From the NCBI GenBank assembly GCA_947626495.1, contig CANQSJ010000003.1:60316-124315 (forward strand): a DNA stretch of 64,000 bases, in the 5' to 3' direction. The notes beneath the pieces were generated by a model that had not been told where the DNA came from, did not search any database, and worked only from the letters and a program-made list of their open reading frames with translations. A program made the translations under genes and the position numbers. This DNA is from an uncultured Oscillospiraceae bacterium. Its GTDB lineage: Bacteria > Bacillota > Clostridia > Oscillospirales > Oscillospiraceae. The number at the start of each line of letters is the position of its first letter. Position 1 is the stretch's first letter. Below, piece after piece: positions 34,617 to 42,756 of this stretch.

Positions 34617-35903
34617 ATGAGAATGAGAACGAAACTGCCATACATACTGCTGGCCATGCTGTCGGCCGCGATCCTGGTGTCGGGGTGCGTGCTGCTGTCG
34701 CTGCTGACCGAGGCGGAGATAGGGACGCAGACGGAGGAACCGGCGCAGACGCCGGCGACGCCGGCGCCCACGAGTACGCCCACGCCGCTGTACATCGCCG
34801 ACCAGTCGGTCCATCCGGCGCTGCTGGAGACGGACGACGACGGGGCCTTCCGGCCCGACGAGCCCATGAGCCGGGGGGAGATGGCCGGCGCTCTGGTCCG
34901 GGTGCTGTCCGGACTGCGCCGGAGCGCGCGGGTGAGCCGCTGGACCGATCTGCCCGCCGGGGACAGGCGATATCGCGCCGCCGCCCGGCTGGACGCCACC
35001 GGACTGCTGCCGGAGGACGGGGGCCTGTTCCGGCCCGACGAGCCGGTGACGGGCGACGAGCTGGGAGAATTCCTGGAGCGGCTGGCGGAGAGACTGACGG
35101 ATGAGGCGTCCCAACGGGCGCTGACGCTGGCCGGCGAGCTGGCCGGCGGGGGAGATCTGACCCGGCGGGACGCCGCGTGTGTCCTGGTCCGGCTGTCCGG
35201 ACGGACTATGTGGGAGGAGGACCTGCTGTTTTTGGGCGGGTGCCTGCCCTCGGACATGACCCGGGAGGACCCCCAGTGGCAGACCGTCGCCGACGCGGTG
35301 ACGGCAGGCAGCCCATCGCGGCTGGAAGAGGGGATATATCGAATAGACGGCTGGCTCTACGCCGTGGACGGCGAGGGCCGCCTGGTGAGGGATGAAAGAA
35401 TCGGCGTCTGGTCCTTCGGGCCGGACGGGGGATATACCACCGGTGATCGGTCATTGGACGATCTGCTGGCCATGGCTCTGCAGGCCAGCGGCGCCGGCGA
35501 GCTCACGGGGCGGGAGGCCCTGGAGGCGGTATATCTCTATGTGAAGAACAATTTCGAATACAAAGTGACGCCTTTCGACCAGGAGCCGGAGGAGGAGGGC
35601 TCCACCGGCTGGGAATTCAAGCGGGCCGCCCGCTTTTTCCAGTACCGGGGAGGCACCTGCTACGGCTACGCGGCCGCCTTCGGACTGCTGGCCCGATGCC
35701 TGGGGGAGGACGCCAAGATCGTGGCCGCCACGGTCAACCAGTACAATGGGCCGCACAGCTTCGTGGTCATCCCGGAGGACGGGACCGATTGGATCTATGA
35801 CGTGGAGCTGGAGGACGCCCGCCCGGAACGGCACGGGGATCTGGATCTGTTCCGGATACAAAATTACGTGATCTACAATTATTGGTACACGCCGGATTGG
35901 TGA
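34617..35903 (+). CDS. Lipoprotein with SLH-like repeats and transglutaminase-like domain
   Basis: 428 aa. A signal peptide with lipobox LVSGC (Cys 24), a Thr/Pro linker, then two SLH-like repeats (GAFRPDEPMSRGEMAGALVR and GLFRPDEPVTGDELGEFLER). The C-terminal transglutaminase-like domain has its putative triad: Cys in GGTCYGYAAAFGLLARCLG, His in GPHSFVVI and Asp in WIYDVELED. It probably acts on the cell surface as a protease or cross-linking enzyme. The start at 34617 gives the signal peptide; the Shine-Dalgarno is weak (GGGGGA, 12 nt). The phosphopantetheinyl transferase gene follows 6 nt later. Confidence 0.82.
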   Translation: MRMRTKLPYILLAMLSAAILVSGCVLLSLLTEAEIGTQTEEPAQTPATPAPTSTPTPLYIADQSVHPALLETDDDGAFRPDEPMSRGEMAGALVRVLSGLRRSARVSRWTDLPAGDRRYRAAARLDATGLLPEDGGLFRPDEPVTGDELGEFLERLAERLTDEASQRALTLAGELAGGGDLTRRDAACVLVRLSGRTMWEEDLLFLGGCLPSDMTREDPQWQTVADAVTAGSPSRLEEGIYRIDGWLYAVDGEGRLVRDERIGVWSFGPDGGYTTGDRSLDDLLAMALQASGAGELTGREALEAVYLYVKNNFEYKVTPFDQEPEEEGSTGWEFKRAARFFQYRGGTCYGYAAAFGLLARCLGEDAKIVAATVNQYNGPHSFVVIPEDGTDWIYDVELEDARPERHGDLDLFRIQNYVIYNYWYTPDW

Positions 35904-35909
35904 TATATT

Positions 35910-36563
35910 ATGACTGATATTTATATTTTGAAATACGGCACGCCTATGTCGGAGGACAAGGCCGCGCTCCTGCCCAGATGGCGGCGCCGGCGGCTGGAAC
36001 GGCTCCGGTACGCCGCGGCCCGGGAGGCCAGCCTGAGCGCAGGACTGCTGTGGCGGTACGCGATGGAGGAACACGGCGTCCACCCGGAGGAGCCGGTGCG
36101 CTTTTTGCAGGCCGGCAAGCCGGTATTCGCCCAGCGGGACGATATGTACTTCAGCCTGTCCCACTCAGGCCCCTACGCCATGTGCGCCGTCAGCGACCAG
36201 CACATCGGCGTGGATGTGCAGCAGATCAAGCCCGTCCATCTGTCCGTGGCCCGTCGGTTCCATTTCCGGGAGCGGGACTGGCTGGCGGACCAGCCGCAGG
36301 CGGAGCAGAACACCGCCTTTTTCCGCATCTGGGCCCGGAAGGAGGCCTGGGTCAAGGCGGTGAGCCATGACCAGCTGCTCACCCTGGACCAGGAGGATGT
36401 GATCCACGGCGTCAACGGCTGGCAGTTCAAGGAGTTCCCCCTGGAGGACGGGTATCTGGCGGCTGTGTGCGCCCGGTGGGAGGAGAACATCGGCCAGCTC
36501 AGAGTGATCAGCCCCCAGAAGCTGATCGAGACGCTGCAGGAGCCCTGCGCAGAACTGGAATGA
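35910..36563 (+). CDS. 4'-phosphopantetheinyl transferase, Sfp type
   Basis: 217 aa. Family motifs: the FSLSHSGPYAMCAVS block, IGVDVQQI (Mg2+-binding Asp) and FFRIWARKEAWVKA (W-x-x-K-E). Sfp-type enzymes load acyl or peptidyl carrier proteins with the CoA-derived arm. No polyketide, peptide synthetase or fatty-acid genes are in this window, so the partner carrier protein is elsewhere. It is probably co-transcribed with the transglutaminase-like gene and ends before a bidirectional terminator. Confidence 0.9.
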   Translation: MTDIYILKYGTPMSEDKAALLPRWRRRRLERLRYAAAREASLSAGLLWRYAMEEHGVHPEEPVRFLQAGKPVFAQRDDMYFSLSHSGPYAMCAVSDQHIGVDVQQIKPVHLSVARRFHFRERDWLADQPQAEQNTAFFRIWARKEAWVKAVSHDQLLTLDQEDVIHGVNGWQFKEFPLEDGYLAAVCARWEENIGQLRVISPQKLIETLQEPCAELE

Positions 36564-36592
36564 GATTTTATGTCAACTTAATCCACCGAAAA

Positions 36593-36620
36593 AAGCCGCT
36601 GTCCCGAGGGACGGCGGCTT
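36593..36620. terminator. Bidirectional terminator
   Basis: Stem AAGCCGCTGTCCC/GGGACGGCGGCTT with A-run on the left and AATTTT on the right; shared by the convergent PPTase and ABC-ATPase genes. Confidence 0.85.
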
Positions 36621-36635
36621 AATTTTACGCATCTG

Positions 36636-37229
36636 TCAAAGGGGCAGGAACCGTCCGTCCCGGTAGACGAGCACCTTTTCCGCCAGGGCATCGGTCTCCT
36701 CCCGGTCGTGGGTGGCCAGCAGTACCGTCCGCCCGGCGGCATGCTCCCGCAGCAGGGACAGGACGCTGCCCCGCCGGTCGGGGTCCAGCTCCTTCAGCGG
36801 CTCGTCCAGCAGCAGCAGATCCCCGTCCCGGGCCAGGGCCCGGGCCAGATTCACCCGCTGGCGCATCCCGCCGGACAGCTCTGCCGGCAGCAGATCCGCC
36901 CCGTCGGCGATGCCCATCATGTCCAGCCAGTGCCGGGCCAGGGGCAGGGTGGCGGCGGTGTCCCCCAGCACCAGGTTCACATTCTCCGCGGCCGTCCGCC
37001 AGGGAAGCAGCCGGTGCTCCTGGAAGGCGTAGGCCAGCTTGTTCGCGCGCACCCGCACCTCCCCGGCGGCGGGCCGGAGCAGCCCCGCGGTCAGGGACAG
37101 GACCGTGGTCTTGCCGCAGCCGGAGGGGCCGGTGAGGGCCACGTGGGCCCCGGGGGGGATGTGCAGATCCATGTCCTGCAGCACGGCCTTCTCCCCATAG
37201 AAGAGGGCGACCTTCTCAAAGCGTATCAC
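36636..37229 (-). CDS. ABC transporter ATPase, nitrate/sulfonate/taurine type
   Basis: 197 aa, a short but complete ABC domain. Walker A GPSGCGKTT (about 34-42), Q-loop AFQEHRLLPW, signature LSGGMRQRVNLARAL, Walker B LLLLDEPLKELD and a switch His in LLATHDREE. GTG 37229 is the start (GGGAGG 9 nt upstream), overlapping the permease stop. The AFQ-x-LLPW Q-loop and the neighbours place it in the NitT/TauT class. It powers the importer encoded upstream. Confidence 0.9.
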   Translation of the reverse strand: MIRFEKVALFYGEKAVLQDMDLHIPPGAHVALTGPSGCGKTTVLSLTAGLLRPAAGEVRVRANKLAYAFQEHRLLPWRTAAENVNLVLGDTAATLPLARHWLDMMGIADGADLLPAELSGGMRQRVNLARALARDGDLLLLDEPLKELDPDRRGSVLSLLREHAAGRTVLLATHDREETDALAEKVLVYRDGRFLPL

Positions 37230-37993
37230 AGTCCCTGCCCTCCCATGCTCCGCCGCCGGCCCAGATGCCGGATCAGCGCGGTGAACAGTTTCTCCAGCAG
37301 GATGGAACAGGTCACCACCATCACCGTCCAGGCGAACAGGTCGGTCATCTCCATATAGAGCTTCGACTCGTACAGCCGCCGGCCGATGGACAGGGCCGGC
37401 ATGGTGAGCACCTCCGCCGCCACCCCGGACTTCCAGGCCAGACCCAGGCTGGTATGGCAGGCGCTCAGCAGATAGGGGCCCACGGAGGGGCCATAGACCC
37501 GTTTGGCGATCTGCCAGCGGCTCAGACGGTAGACCCGGGCCATCTCCAGCAGCTGCCGGTCCGTGGCGGCCACGCCCACGGACACGTTGCCCCATACCAC
37601 CGGCAGCACCATCAGAAACACGATCAGGCAGGGCAGGATGTCCCGGCCCACCCAGATCAGCGCCAGCAGGATGAAGCTGGCCACAGGGGTGGCCCGGATC
37701 ACCGACAGCAGCGGGGACAGCACCGTGTTCAGAAAGCGGTACCGGCCGGTGGCCACTGCGGTGGCCACGCCCGCCAGCACCCCCAGCGCGGCGCCCAGCA
37801 TGATGCGGCCCAGACTCACGGCGGTGACATGCCAGAAGTCCGCCGTGCCCGACAGCCGGATCAGCCGCGCCGCCACGGCCCAGGGCGCGGGCAGCAGCAG
37901 CGGCCGGTTCACCAGCACGGCCAAAAGAGCCCAGACGCCCACCCAGAAGGCCAGGGCGCCCAGGCTCTTTGCCGTTGTAGCGGAGCGGCGCAT
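37226..37993 (-). CDS. ABC transporter permease, NitT/TauT type
   Basis: 255 aa, six predicted helices. The EAA loop region reads ATDRQLLEMARVYRLSRWQIAKRVYGPSVGPYLLSA-type sequence, as in SsuC/TauC. The ATG at 37993 follows the binding-protein gene stop by one base, so the longer frame is not used. It moves a small, probably organic, solute whose identity is unknown. Confidence 0.9.
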   Translation of the reverse strand: MRRSATTAKSLGALAFWVGVWALLAVLVNRPLLLPAPWAVAARLIRLSGTADFWHVTAVSLGRIMLGAALGVLAGVATAVATGRYRFLNTVLSPLLSVIRATPVASFILLALIWVGRDILPCLIVFLMVLPVVWGNVSVGVAATDRQLLEMARVYRLSRWQIAKRVYGPSVGPYLLSACHTSLGLAWKSGVAAEVLTMPALSIGRRLYESKLYMEMTDLFAWTVMVVTCSILLEKLFTALIRHLGRRRSMGGQGL

Positions 37994-37994
37994 T

Positions 37995-39065
37995 TCAGGC
38001 GCCGTAGTAGAAATCGTCTCCGGGGAGGGCTCCGCCCACAGACTCCGGGGCGAGATCATAGAGCACGGAGAGATATTCGCTCATGGCGGCCTTCATCTCC
38101 CCGCCGGTGATAAAGCATACGTTGCAGTTGGGGATGGCCTTGCGGGCCACGGCGGCCTGGGCGAAGACGCCGGTCTGCTCGATGAGCGCGGCGGCGGCGT
38201 CAGGGTCCTCATCCAGCAGCGCCACGGAATCGGCGTATTCCGCCAGGAACGTGTCCACCGCCTCGGGGTGCTCCTGGACGAACGCGGTCCGGGCCACCAC
38301 GCAGCCCTGGACCAGACTGCCGGCGGGATAGACCTTGTCCCACTCCGCCGTCAGGTCCAGCGCCACGGTCAGATCGGCGTTGGCGGCCAGGGCGATGGTC
38401 ACCATGGGCTCGGGCAGCACCGCGATGTCCACCTCTCCGGCGGCCAGGGCCGTGCGCAGATCGGCGGGCTGGGCGTAGGTGTCGTCAACAGTCACGTTCA
38501 CATCCGCGGCCTGGCAGATGGTCTGAAAGATGAAGGTGGGGTTCTGGGCGGGGGCATACACGGTCAAGCCCTCCAGATCCGCCAGACTCTCCACGGCCGG
38601 GCCGCTCTGGCTGTTGACCACCAGATACAGCACGCCCCGGGTGTTCAGAGCCAGCAGCTGCACGCCGCCCTGGGTCTTGTTGTATACGGCGGCGGCGGCG
38701 TTGGTGGGCAGAGCCGCGATGTCGCAGGTGCCGTTGACGAGAGCGGCGCTGACGGCGCTGGCGTCCGTCTCCACGGAGAAGGCGTAGTCCTGTCCGGCGG
38801 CGCCGTCGGCGGCGTCGGCCATGAGCTTGGCCATGCCGAAACCGGTGGTGCCGTTGAGCACCATCACGGTGGGAACGGCGGGCTCGGCGGCGGGCTCCGG
38901 CTCGGCAGTGGGTTCGGGCTCAGCGGTGGGTTCTGCAGTGGGTTCGGCGGTTGCCTCGGCGGCGGGCTCCTGAGCGGGGGTCTCGTCGGCCGCGGTGTCC
39001 GCGCCGCAGGCGGCCAGGCCCAGCAGAAGGGCCAGCGCCAGCAGCGCTGTGAGGGTACGTTTCAT
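37995..39065 (-). CDS. ABC transporter substrate-binding lipoprotein
   Basis: 356 aa. Lipobox LGLAAC (Cys 20), then a spacer built from repeats of TAEP and TAEPEP (about 38-62). The NMT1/SsuA-like binding domain begins at PTVMVLNGTTGFGMAKLM. The GFGMAKL motif and the GEVDIAVLPEP segment match clostridial NitT/TauT-like binding proteins. The repeat-coded spacer could vary in length by slippage. It is encoded 28 nt after the TM1266-family gene and so is probably under the same leader. Confidence 0.9.
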   Translation of the reverse strand: MKRTLTALLALALLLGLAACGADTAADETPAQEPAAEATAEPTAEPTAEPEPTAEPEPAAEPAVPTVMVLNGTTGFGMAKLMADAADGAAGQDYAFSVETDASAVSAALVNGTCDIAALPTNAAAAVYNKTQGGVQLLALNTRGVLYLVVNSQSGPAVESLADLEGLTVYAPAQNPTFIFQTICQAADVNVTVDDTYAQPADLRTALAAGEVDIAVLPEPMVTIALAANADLTVALDLTAEWDKVYPAGSLVQGCVVARTAFVQEHPEAVDTFLAEYADSVALLDEDPDAAAALIEQTGVFAQAAVARKAIPNCNVCFITGGEMKAAMSEYLSVLYDLAPESVGGALPGDDFYYGA

Positions 39066-39093
39066 AAAGGGTTACACTCCGTTTTTTAAGGTC

Positions 39094-39354
39094 TTACGAC
39101 CTGGATATAACGTGGGAATAGGCCGTCTTCACGTTCACGCCGGGCAGGGAGCCGATCTCACCGGCCATGGTGTTGGTCACGTCCTGGGGCGCGTCGACGG
39201 CGATGGAGATGATGTTGATGTCCCGGTCCCGGTAGGGGATGCCCATCCGGCCGAGGATGTAACCGGAATAGCGGTGCAAAATGGCGTTGAGCTGATCTGT
39301 CACGTCCAGATTCTCTACAATGATGCCAAGTACGGCCACGCGCGTTACCATCAT
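39094..39354 (-). CDS. TM1266-family putative iron-only hydrogenase system regulator
   Basis: 86 aa, typical length. The sequence matches the small NikR-C/ACT-like TM1266 family: VAVLGIIVENLDVTDQLN, ILHRYSGYILGRMGIPYRD, INIISIAVDAP and a C-terminal LPGVNVKTAYS. Members usually lie beside hydEFG or [FeFe] hydrogenase genes, and their action is not established. Here the gene is first in an operon with a NitT/TauT-type ABC importer. The ATG at 39354 has AGAGGAG 10 nt upstream; a second ATG follows at once. Confidence 0.88.
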   Translation of the reverse strand: MMVTRVAVLGIIVENLDVTDQLNAILHRYSGYILGRMGIPYRDRDINIISIAVDAPQDVTNTMAGEIGSLPGVNVKTAYSHVISRS

Positions 39355-39380
39355 AGTCTTTGTTCTCCTCTTGAAATATT

Positions 39381-39470
39381 AAAAAATAGCCCGCGCCGAA
39401 AGACGCGGGCATACTCATCCCTTATGCCGTCGTCTTTCGCTGTAACTCCCCAGTTTTGGCGTCAGGCCAC
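39381..39470 (-). promoter_or_regulatory. Attenuator/riboswitch-like leader of the TM1266-ABC operon
   Basis: On the minus strand a terminator hairpin GCCCGCG (39410-39404) with CGCGGGC (39395-39389) is followed by TATTTTTT. Its left arm and loop are also needed by a competing antiterminator: CGAAAGACG (39439-39431) pairs with CGTCTTTCG (39405-39397), with inner GGCATA/TATGCC (39428-39423 with 39413-39408). The two folds cannot coexist. Upstream of the antiterminator about 30 nt remain for a ligand-binding or protein-binding part. I cannot match it to a riboswitch class I know. Confidence 0.7.
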
Positions 39471-39476
39471 AATTCC

Positions 39477-39505
39477 ATTATAGTGGTACTTATAGAGAAA
39501 TGCAA
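39477..39505 (-). promoter_or_regulatory. sigma-A promoter of the TM1266-ABC operon
   Basis: Minus strand TTGCAT (39505-39500), 17-nt spacer, TATAAT (39482-39477). The leader to the start codon is about 115 nt. Confidence 0.8.
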
Positions 39506-39540
39506 TCATAATTTTGCTGAAAATAAAGGCGAAACAGGGC

Positions 39541-39569
39541 TTGACAAAGGGCGTTATTTGCATTATAGT
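39541..39569 (+). promoter_or_regulatory. sigma-A promoter of the GntR operon
   Basis: TTGACA (39541-39546), 17-nt spacer, TATAGT (39564-39569). Confidence 0.75.
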
Positions 39570-39584
39570 AAGTAATGCAAATAA
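39554..39584 (+). promoter_or_regulatory. Likely GntR autoregulatory operator
   Basis: A perfect inverted repeat, TTATTTGCATTA (39554-39565) and TAATGCAAATAA (39573-39584), spaced by 7 nt. It lies across the -10 and start region of the gntR promoter, where a bound repressor would block transcription. Confidence 0.75.
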
Positions 39585-39610
39585 TACAAACGATGCAGGG
39601 AGGGATGCAG

Positions 39611-39979
39611 ATGCTGCTGAAGCTGGATTTTGGCTCCGATCAGCCCATCTACATGCAGATACGAAACCAGATCGTCCTGGGCATCGCCCAGGGACAGCTC
39701 CGCCCCGGGGAGCGGCTGCCCACCATCCGGGCCCTGGCGGAGGAGTGCGGCATCAACATGATGACCGCAAGCAAGGCCTACCAGCTGCTGCGCCAGGAGG
39801 GATACATCGCCGCGGACCGGCGGGCCGGCACGGTGGTGGCGTCGGGAAAGGCCGCCGGGCCCCAGCCGGAGACCATCGAGGGCCTGCGGCTGCGCCTGGG
39901 GGAGCTGCGCCTGGCGGGGCTGAGCCTGGACCAGGCCATGGATCTTTGTCGGAAGCTCTATGAGGAGGGAACGAAATGA
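39611..39979 (+). CDS. GntR-family regulator, YtrA subfamily
   Basis: 122 aa. The winged-helix domain (about 1-75) contains PIYMQIRNQIVLGIAQGQLRPGERLPTIRALAEECGINMMTASKAYQLLRQEGYI, matching the GntR consensus, here given in full only to mark its extent. The short C-terminal part (about 76-122) is two helices, as in the small YtrA subfamily, which often controls transporters or membrane proteins. The ATG at 39611 is preferred over 39605 because GGGAGGG is 7 nt away. It overlaps the next gene by 4 nt and probably regulates the operon itself. Confidence 0.9.
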   Translation: MLLKLDFGSDQPIYMQIRNQIVLGIAQGQLRPGERLPTIRALAEECGINMMTASKAYQLLRQEGYIAADRRAGTVVASGKAAGPQPETIEGLRLRLGELRLAGLSLDQAMDLCRKLYEEGTK

Positions 39980-41313
39980 ACGCGCTGATCATGTGGGGGC
40001 TGACCATCTGGGTGCCCATTTTGCTGTGTGTGCTGAATATCAACGAGGCGAAGTTCAAGAAGAATCTGGCCGTGGGAGTTACCTTCCCCCTGAAGGGCCG
40101 GGCGGACCCGGAGGTGCTGGGGCTTTTGCGGGGCTTCAAGCGGGAGCAGATCGTCCTCTGCCTGGCGCTGGTGGCGCTGGGGGTGCTGTGCGGGGCGCTG
40201 AGCTGGCCGGAGATCCAGTTTCTGCCCTATTTTCTGTGGATCGATCTGGTGATCGTGGCCCAGTTCGTCAGTTATGCCCGCTGGAACGGCAAGCTGAAGG
40301 CGGTGAAGAGGGCCAAGGGCTGGACCATACCCAACCTCCGCGTCGCCAGCGTCACCGTCCCGGCGGCACCCGCCAAACGGCCAAGCCTGTGGTGGTTCAT
40401 CGCCGCGGCGGTCGTCGCTGCCGTGCCGGCGGCATTTGACCGGGATCTGTGGTTCGCCTACCTGCTGGACGCAGGCGTGGCCCTGGGCTGCTGGTTCGGC
40501 AGCCGGTATCTCTATCGCAACCGGGCGGAGGCGGTGGATGAAAACGACGCGGTGACCCAGGCCCTGACCCGGGTCCGCCGCCGGGCCTGGGACCGGGTGT
40601 GGGTGCTGTGCGCCTGGACGATGGCGGCCGTCAGCGCCGGCATCTGGCTGAGCACGGCGCTGCCCGCCACCGGCGGCGGGGCGGTGATGCTGGCAACGGT
40701 GGTCCTGGCCCTGGCCGTGTGCGCCGTGGCCGTGGCGCTGGAATTCCGGGTCCGGCGGGTGCAGGAAAAGCTCACCGCTTCCAGCGGCGAGGGCTTTTAC
40801 GTGGACGAGGACGACAAGTGGATCTGGGGCCAGCTCTACTACGATCCCAACGACAGCCGCACCGTCGTCAACAACCGCACCGGCGTCAACTCCACCGTGA
40901 ACCTGGCCCGGCCGGGCGGCAAGGCGATCCTGGCTTTCTCCCTGGCGCTGCTGTTCATCGCCATGCCGGTGATGGGCGTGTGCTTCGACAGCATGGGCGG
41001 CGGGCCTGACCTTGTCGTTGAGGACGGGGCCCTGGTGGCGGCCAGCTGGGGCAAGGACTATGTTTTGCCCCTGGAGGAGATAGCGAGCGCGGAGATCGTC
41101 GACGCGCTGCCGAAAAACGGGGTCCGGATCATGGGGATCGGGTTGGACAGCTTTTTGAAGGGCCAATTCGACACGGACTGGGGCCGGGCCACCCTGTGCC
41201 TGGACCCCCGGACGGGGCCCTGGCTGAAGGTCACCATGACCGACGGCACGCTGTACCTCTTGGGCGGCGGAGAGAGCGGCGCGGAGGCGATCTTCGCGCA
41301 GATGGAAGACTGA
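39976..41313 (+). CDS. DUF5808/DUF1648-type membrane protein
   Basis: 445 aa, about eight hydrophobic helices. A DUF5808-like block is seen (about 275-315: DDKWIWGQLYYDPNDSR followed by VVNNRTG and TVNLARPGGK). The C-terminal part (about 355-445) looks like a small PH-like beta domain on the outer or inner face. Such proteins commonly follow a YtrA-type GntR regulator, as here (ATGA overlap). The function is unknown; an envelope stress or toxin-immunity role has been proposed for relatives such as SdpI. Confidence 0.8.
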   Translation: MNALIMWGLTIWVPILLCVLNINEAKFKKNLAVGVTFPLKGRADPEVLGLLRGFKREQIVLCLALVALGVLCGALSWPEIQFLPYFLWIDLVIVAQFVSYARWNGKLKAVKRAKGWTIPNLRVASVTVPAAPAKRPSLWWFIAAAVVAAVPAAFDRDLWFAYLLDAGVALGCWFGSRYLYRNRAEAVDENDAVTQALTRVRRRAWDRVWVLCAWTMAAVSAGIWLSTALPATGGGAVMLATVVLALAVCAVAVALEFRVRRVQEKLTASSGEGFYVDEDDKWIWGQLYYDPNDSRTVVNNRTGVNSTVNLARPGGKAILAFSLALLFIAMPVMGVCFDSMGGGPDLVVEDGALVAASWGKDYVLPLEEIASAEIVDALPKNGVRIMGIGLDSFLKGQFDTDWGRATLCLDPRTGPWLKVTMTDGTLYLLGGGESGAEAIFAQMED

Positions 41314-41328
41314 AAATGAGAGCGCGCC

Positions 41329-41358
41329 TGCCCCCGCCCGGTCCGCCGGGCGGGGGCA
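41329..41358 (+). terminator. Strong hairpin after the DUF5808 gene
   Basis: TGCCCCCGCCCGG pairs with CCGGGCGGGGGCA with a short loop. No T-run follows, so it may be a transcript-end stabiliser rather than a true terminator. Confidence 0.55.
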
Positions 41359-41366
41359 AGTTAGCG

Positions 41367-41395
41367 TTGACCACGGTCCGCGGGGAGGATATAAT
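41367..41395 (+). promoter_or_regulatory. sigma-A promoter of the Gfo/Idh gene
   Basis: TTGACC (41367-41372), 17-nt spacer, TATAAT (41390-41395). Confidence 0.75.
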
Positions 41396-41420
41396 TGAGA
41401 AAAAACGGGAGGTGTTCCCC

Positions 41421-42704
41421 ATGGCGAGATATACGGTGGCGATCTGCGGCTGCGGCAGCCGGGGGCTGGACGCGTACGCCCCCTATGCCAGGCTCCATCC
41501 GGACCGGATGGCGGTGACGGCGGGGGCCGATCCCCGGCCGGAGCGGCTGGAAAAGCTGCGGGCGGAGTACGGCGTGCCGGCGGAGCGGTGCTTTGCCTCC
41601 GACGAGGAGCTGCTGGCCCAGCCGAAGCTGGCGGACGTGATGATCGTGGCGACCCAGGACCGGACCCACGTGAAAAACGCCCTGGCGGCCCTGGACAAGG
41701 GCTATCACGTGCTGCTGGAAAAGCCCATCTCCCCGGAGCTGGACGAGTGCGTCGCCCTGCGGGAGAAGGCCCGCGAGACCGGCCGGGCGGTGGTGGTGTG
41801 CCACGTGCTGCGCTATACCCGGTTTTACGCGGCGCTGCAGGACCTGCTGGCCCGGGGGGCGGTGGGAAAGGTGCAGACCATCGACGCCACGGAGAACATC
41901 GCCTTCTGGCACTTTGCCCACAGCTTCGTGCGGGGCAACTGGCGGCGGGAGGACGAGACCAGCCCCATGATCCTGGCCAAGTGCTGCCACGACATGGATC
42001 TGTTCCGCTGGCTGGCGGGGCAGCGGTGCCTGGCCGTGCAGAGCTTCGGCTCCCTGGACTGGTTCCGCCGGGAGAACGCCCCCGCCGGGGCGGCGGACCG
42101 GTGCCTGGACTGCCCGGTGAGCGGCCGGTGCCTTTACGACGCCCGGCGGCTGTATCTGACCGATCCCCACTGCGGCTATGAGCGGATCGGCAACGACTGG
42201 CCGGTGAACGTGGTGGCCACGGACCCGGACGAGGACAAGATCCTCGCCGCCCTGAAGACGGGGCCCTACGGCCGGTGCGTGTACCGGTGCGACAACGACG
42301 TGGCGGACCATCAGACGGTGAACATGCTCTTTGAGACGGGCATCACCGGCTCATTCACCGTCAGCGCCTTCACGGACCAGTGCTACCGCACGGTGAAGAT
42401 CACCGGCACGGCGGGCCAGATCGAGGGCAACATGGCGGAGAACAAGCTGCGGCTGCTGCCCTTGGGCGGGGAGGAGCGCGTCATCGACCTGGACGAGCCC
42501 GGCGGCGCCTTCTCCGGCCACGGCGGCGGGGATTACGGACTGCTGGACAGCCTGTTCGGCCTGCTGGACGCCGGCCGGGCGGACGGGCTCACCAGCGTGG
42601 AGGCGTCGGTGGAGAGCCATGTGATGGCCCTGGCGGCGGAGTGGTCCCGGACCCACGGGGGACAGACGGTGGAGCTGGAGGCGTTTCAGCGGCGGGGCCG
42701 GTAA
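41421..42704 (+). CDS. Gfo/Idh/MocA-family oxidoreductase
   Basis: 427 aa. The N-terminal Rossmann motif AICGCGSRG (about 7-15) and the family EKP motif in HVLLEKPISPELDE bind NAD(P). The C-terminal alpha/beta domain has KCCHDMDLFRWL, with the usual His-Asp pair. A Cys-rich insert, CLDCPVSGRCLYDARRLY (about 235-252), occurs in a subset of sugar-like dehydrogenases. The substrate, probably a sugar or inositol derivative, is not clear. GGGAGGTG lies 6 nt before the ATG. No sugar transporter is next to it. Confidence 0.88.
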   Translation: MARYTVAICGCGSRGLDAYAPYARLHPDRMAVTAGADPRPERLEKLRAEYGVPAERCFASDEELLAQPKLADVMIVATQDRTHVKNALAALDKGYHVLLEKPISPELDECVALREKARETGRAVVVCHVLRYTRFYAALQDLLARGAVGKVQTIDATENIAFWHFAHSFVRGNWRREDETSPMILAKCCHDMDLFRWLAGQRCLAVQSFGSLDWFRRENAPAGAADRCLDCPVSGRCLYDARRLYLTDPHCGYERIGNDWPVNVVATDPDEDKILAALKTGPYGRCVYRCDNDVADHQTVNMLFETGITGSFTVSAFTDQCYRTVKITGTAGQIEGNMAENKLRLLPLGGEERVIDLDEPGGAFSGHGGGDYGLLDSLFGLLDAGRADGLTSVEASVESHVMALAAEWSRTHGGQTVELEAFQRRGR

Positions 42705-42756
42705 CGCCGGCAGCGCATGGCGCGTAGGATGGAGAAAACAGTCGGAGGAGAGACGG

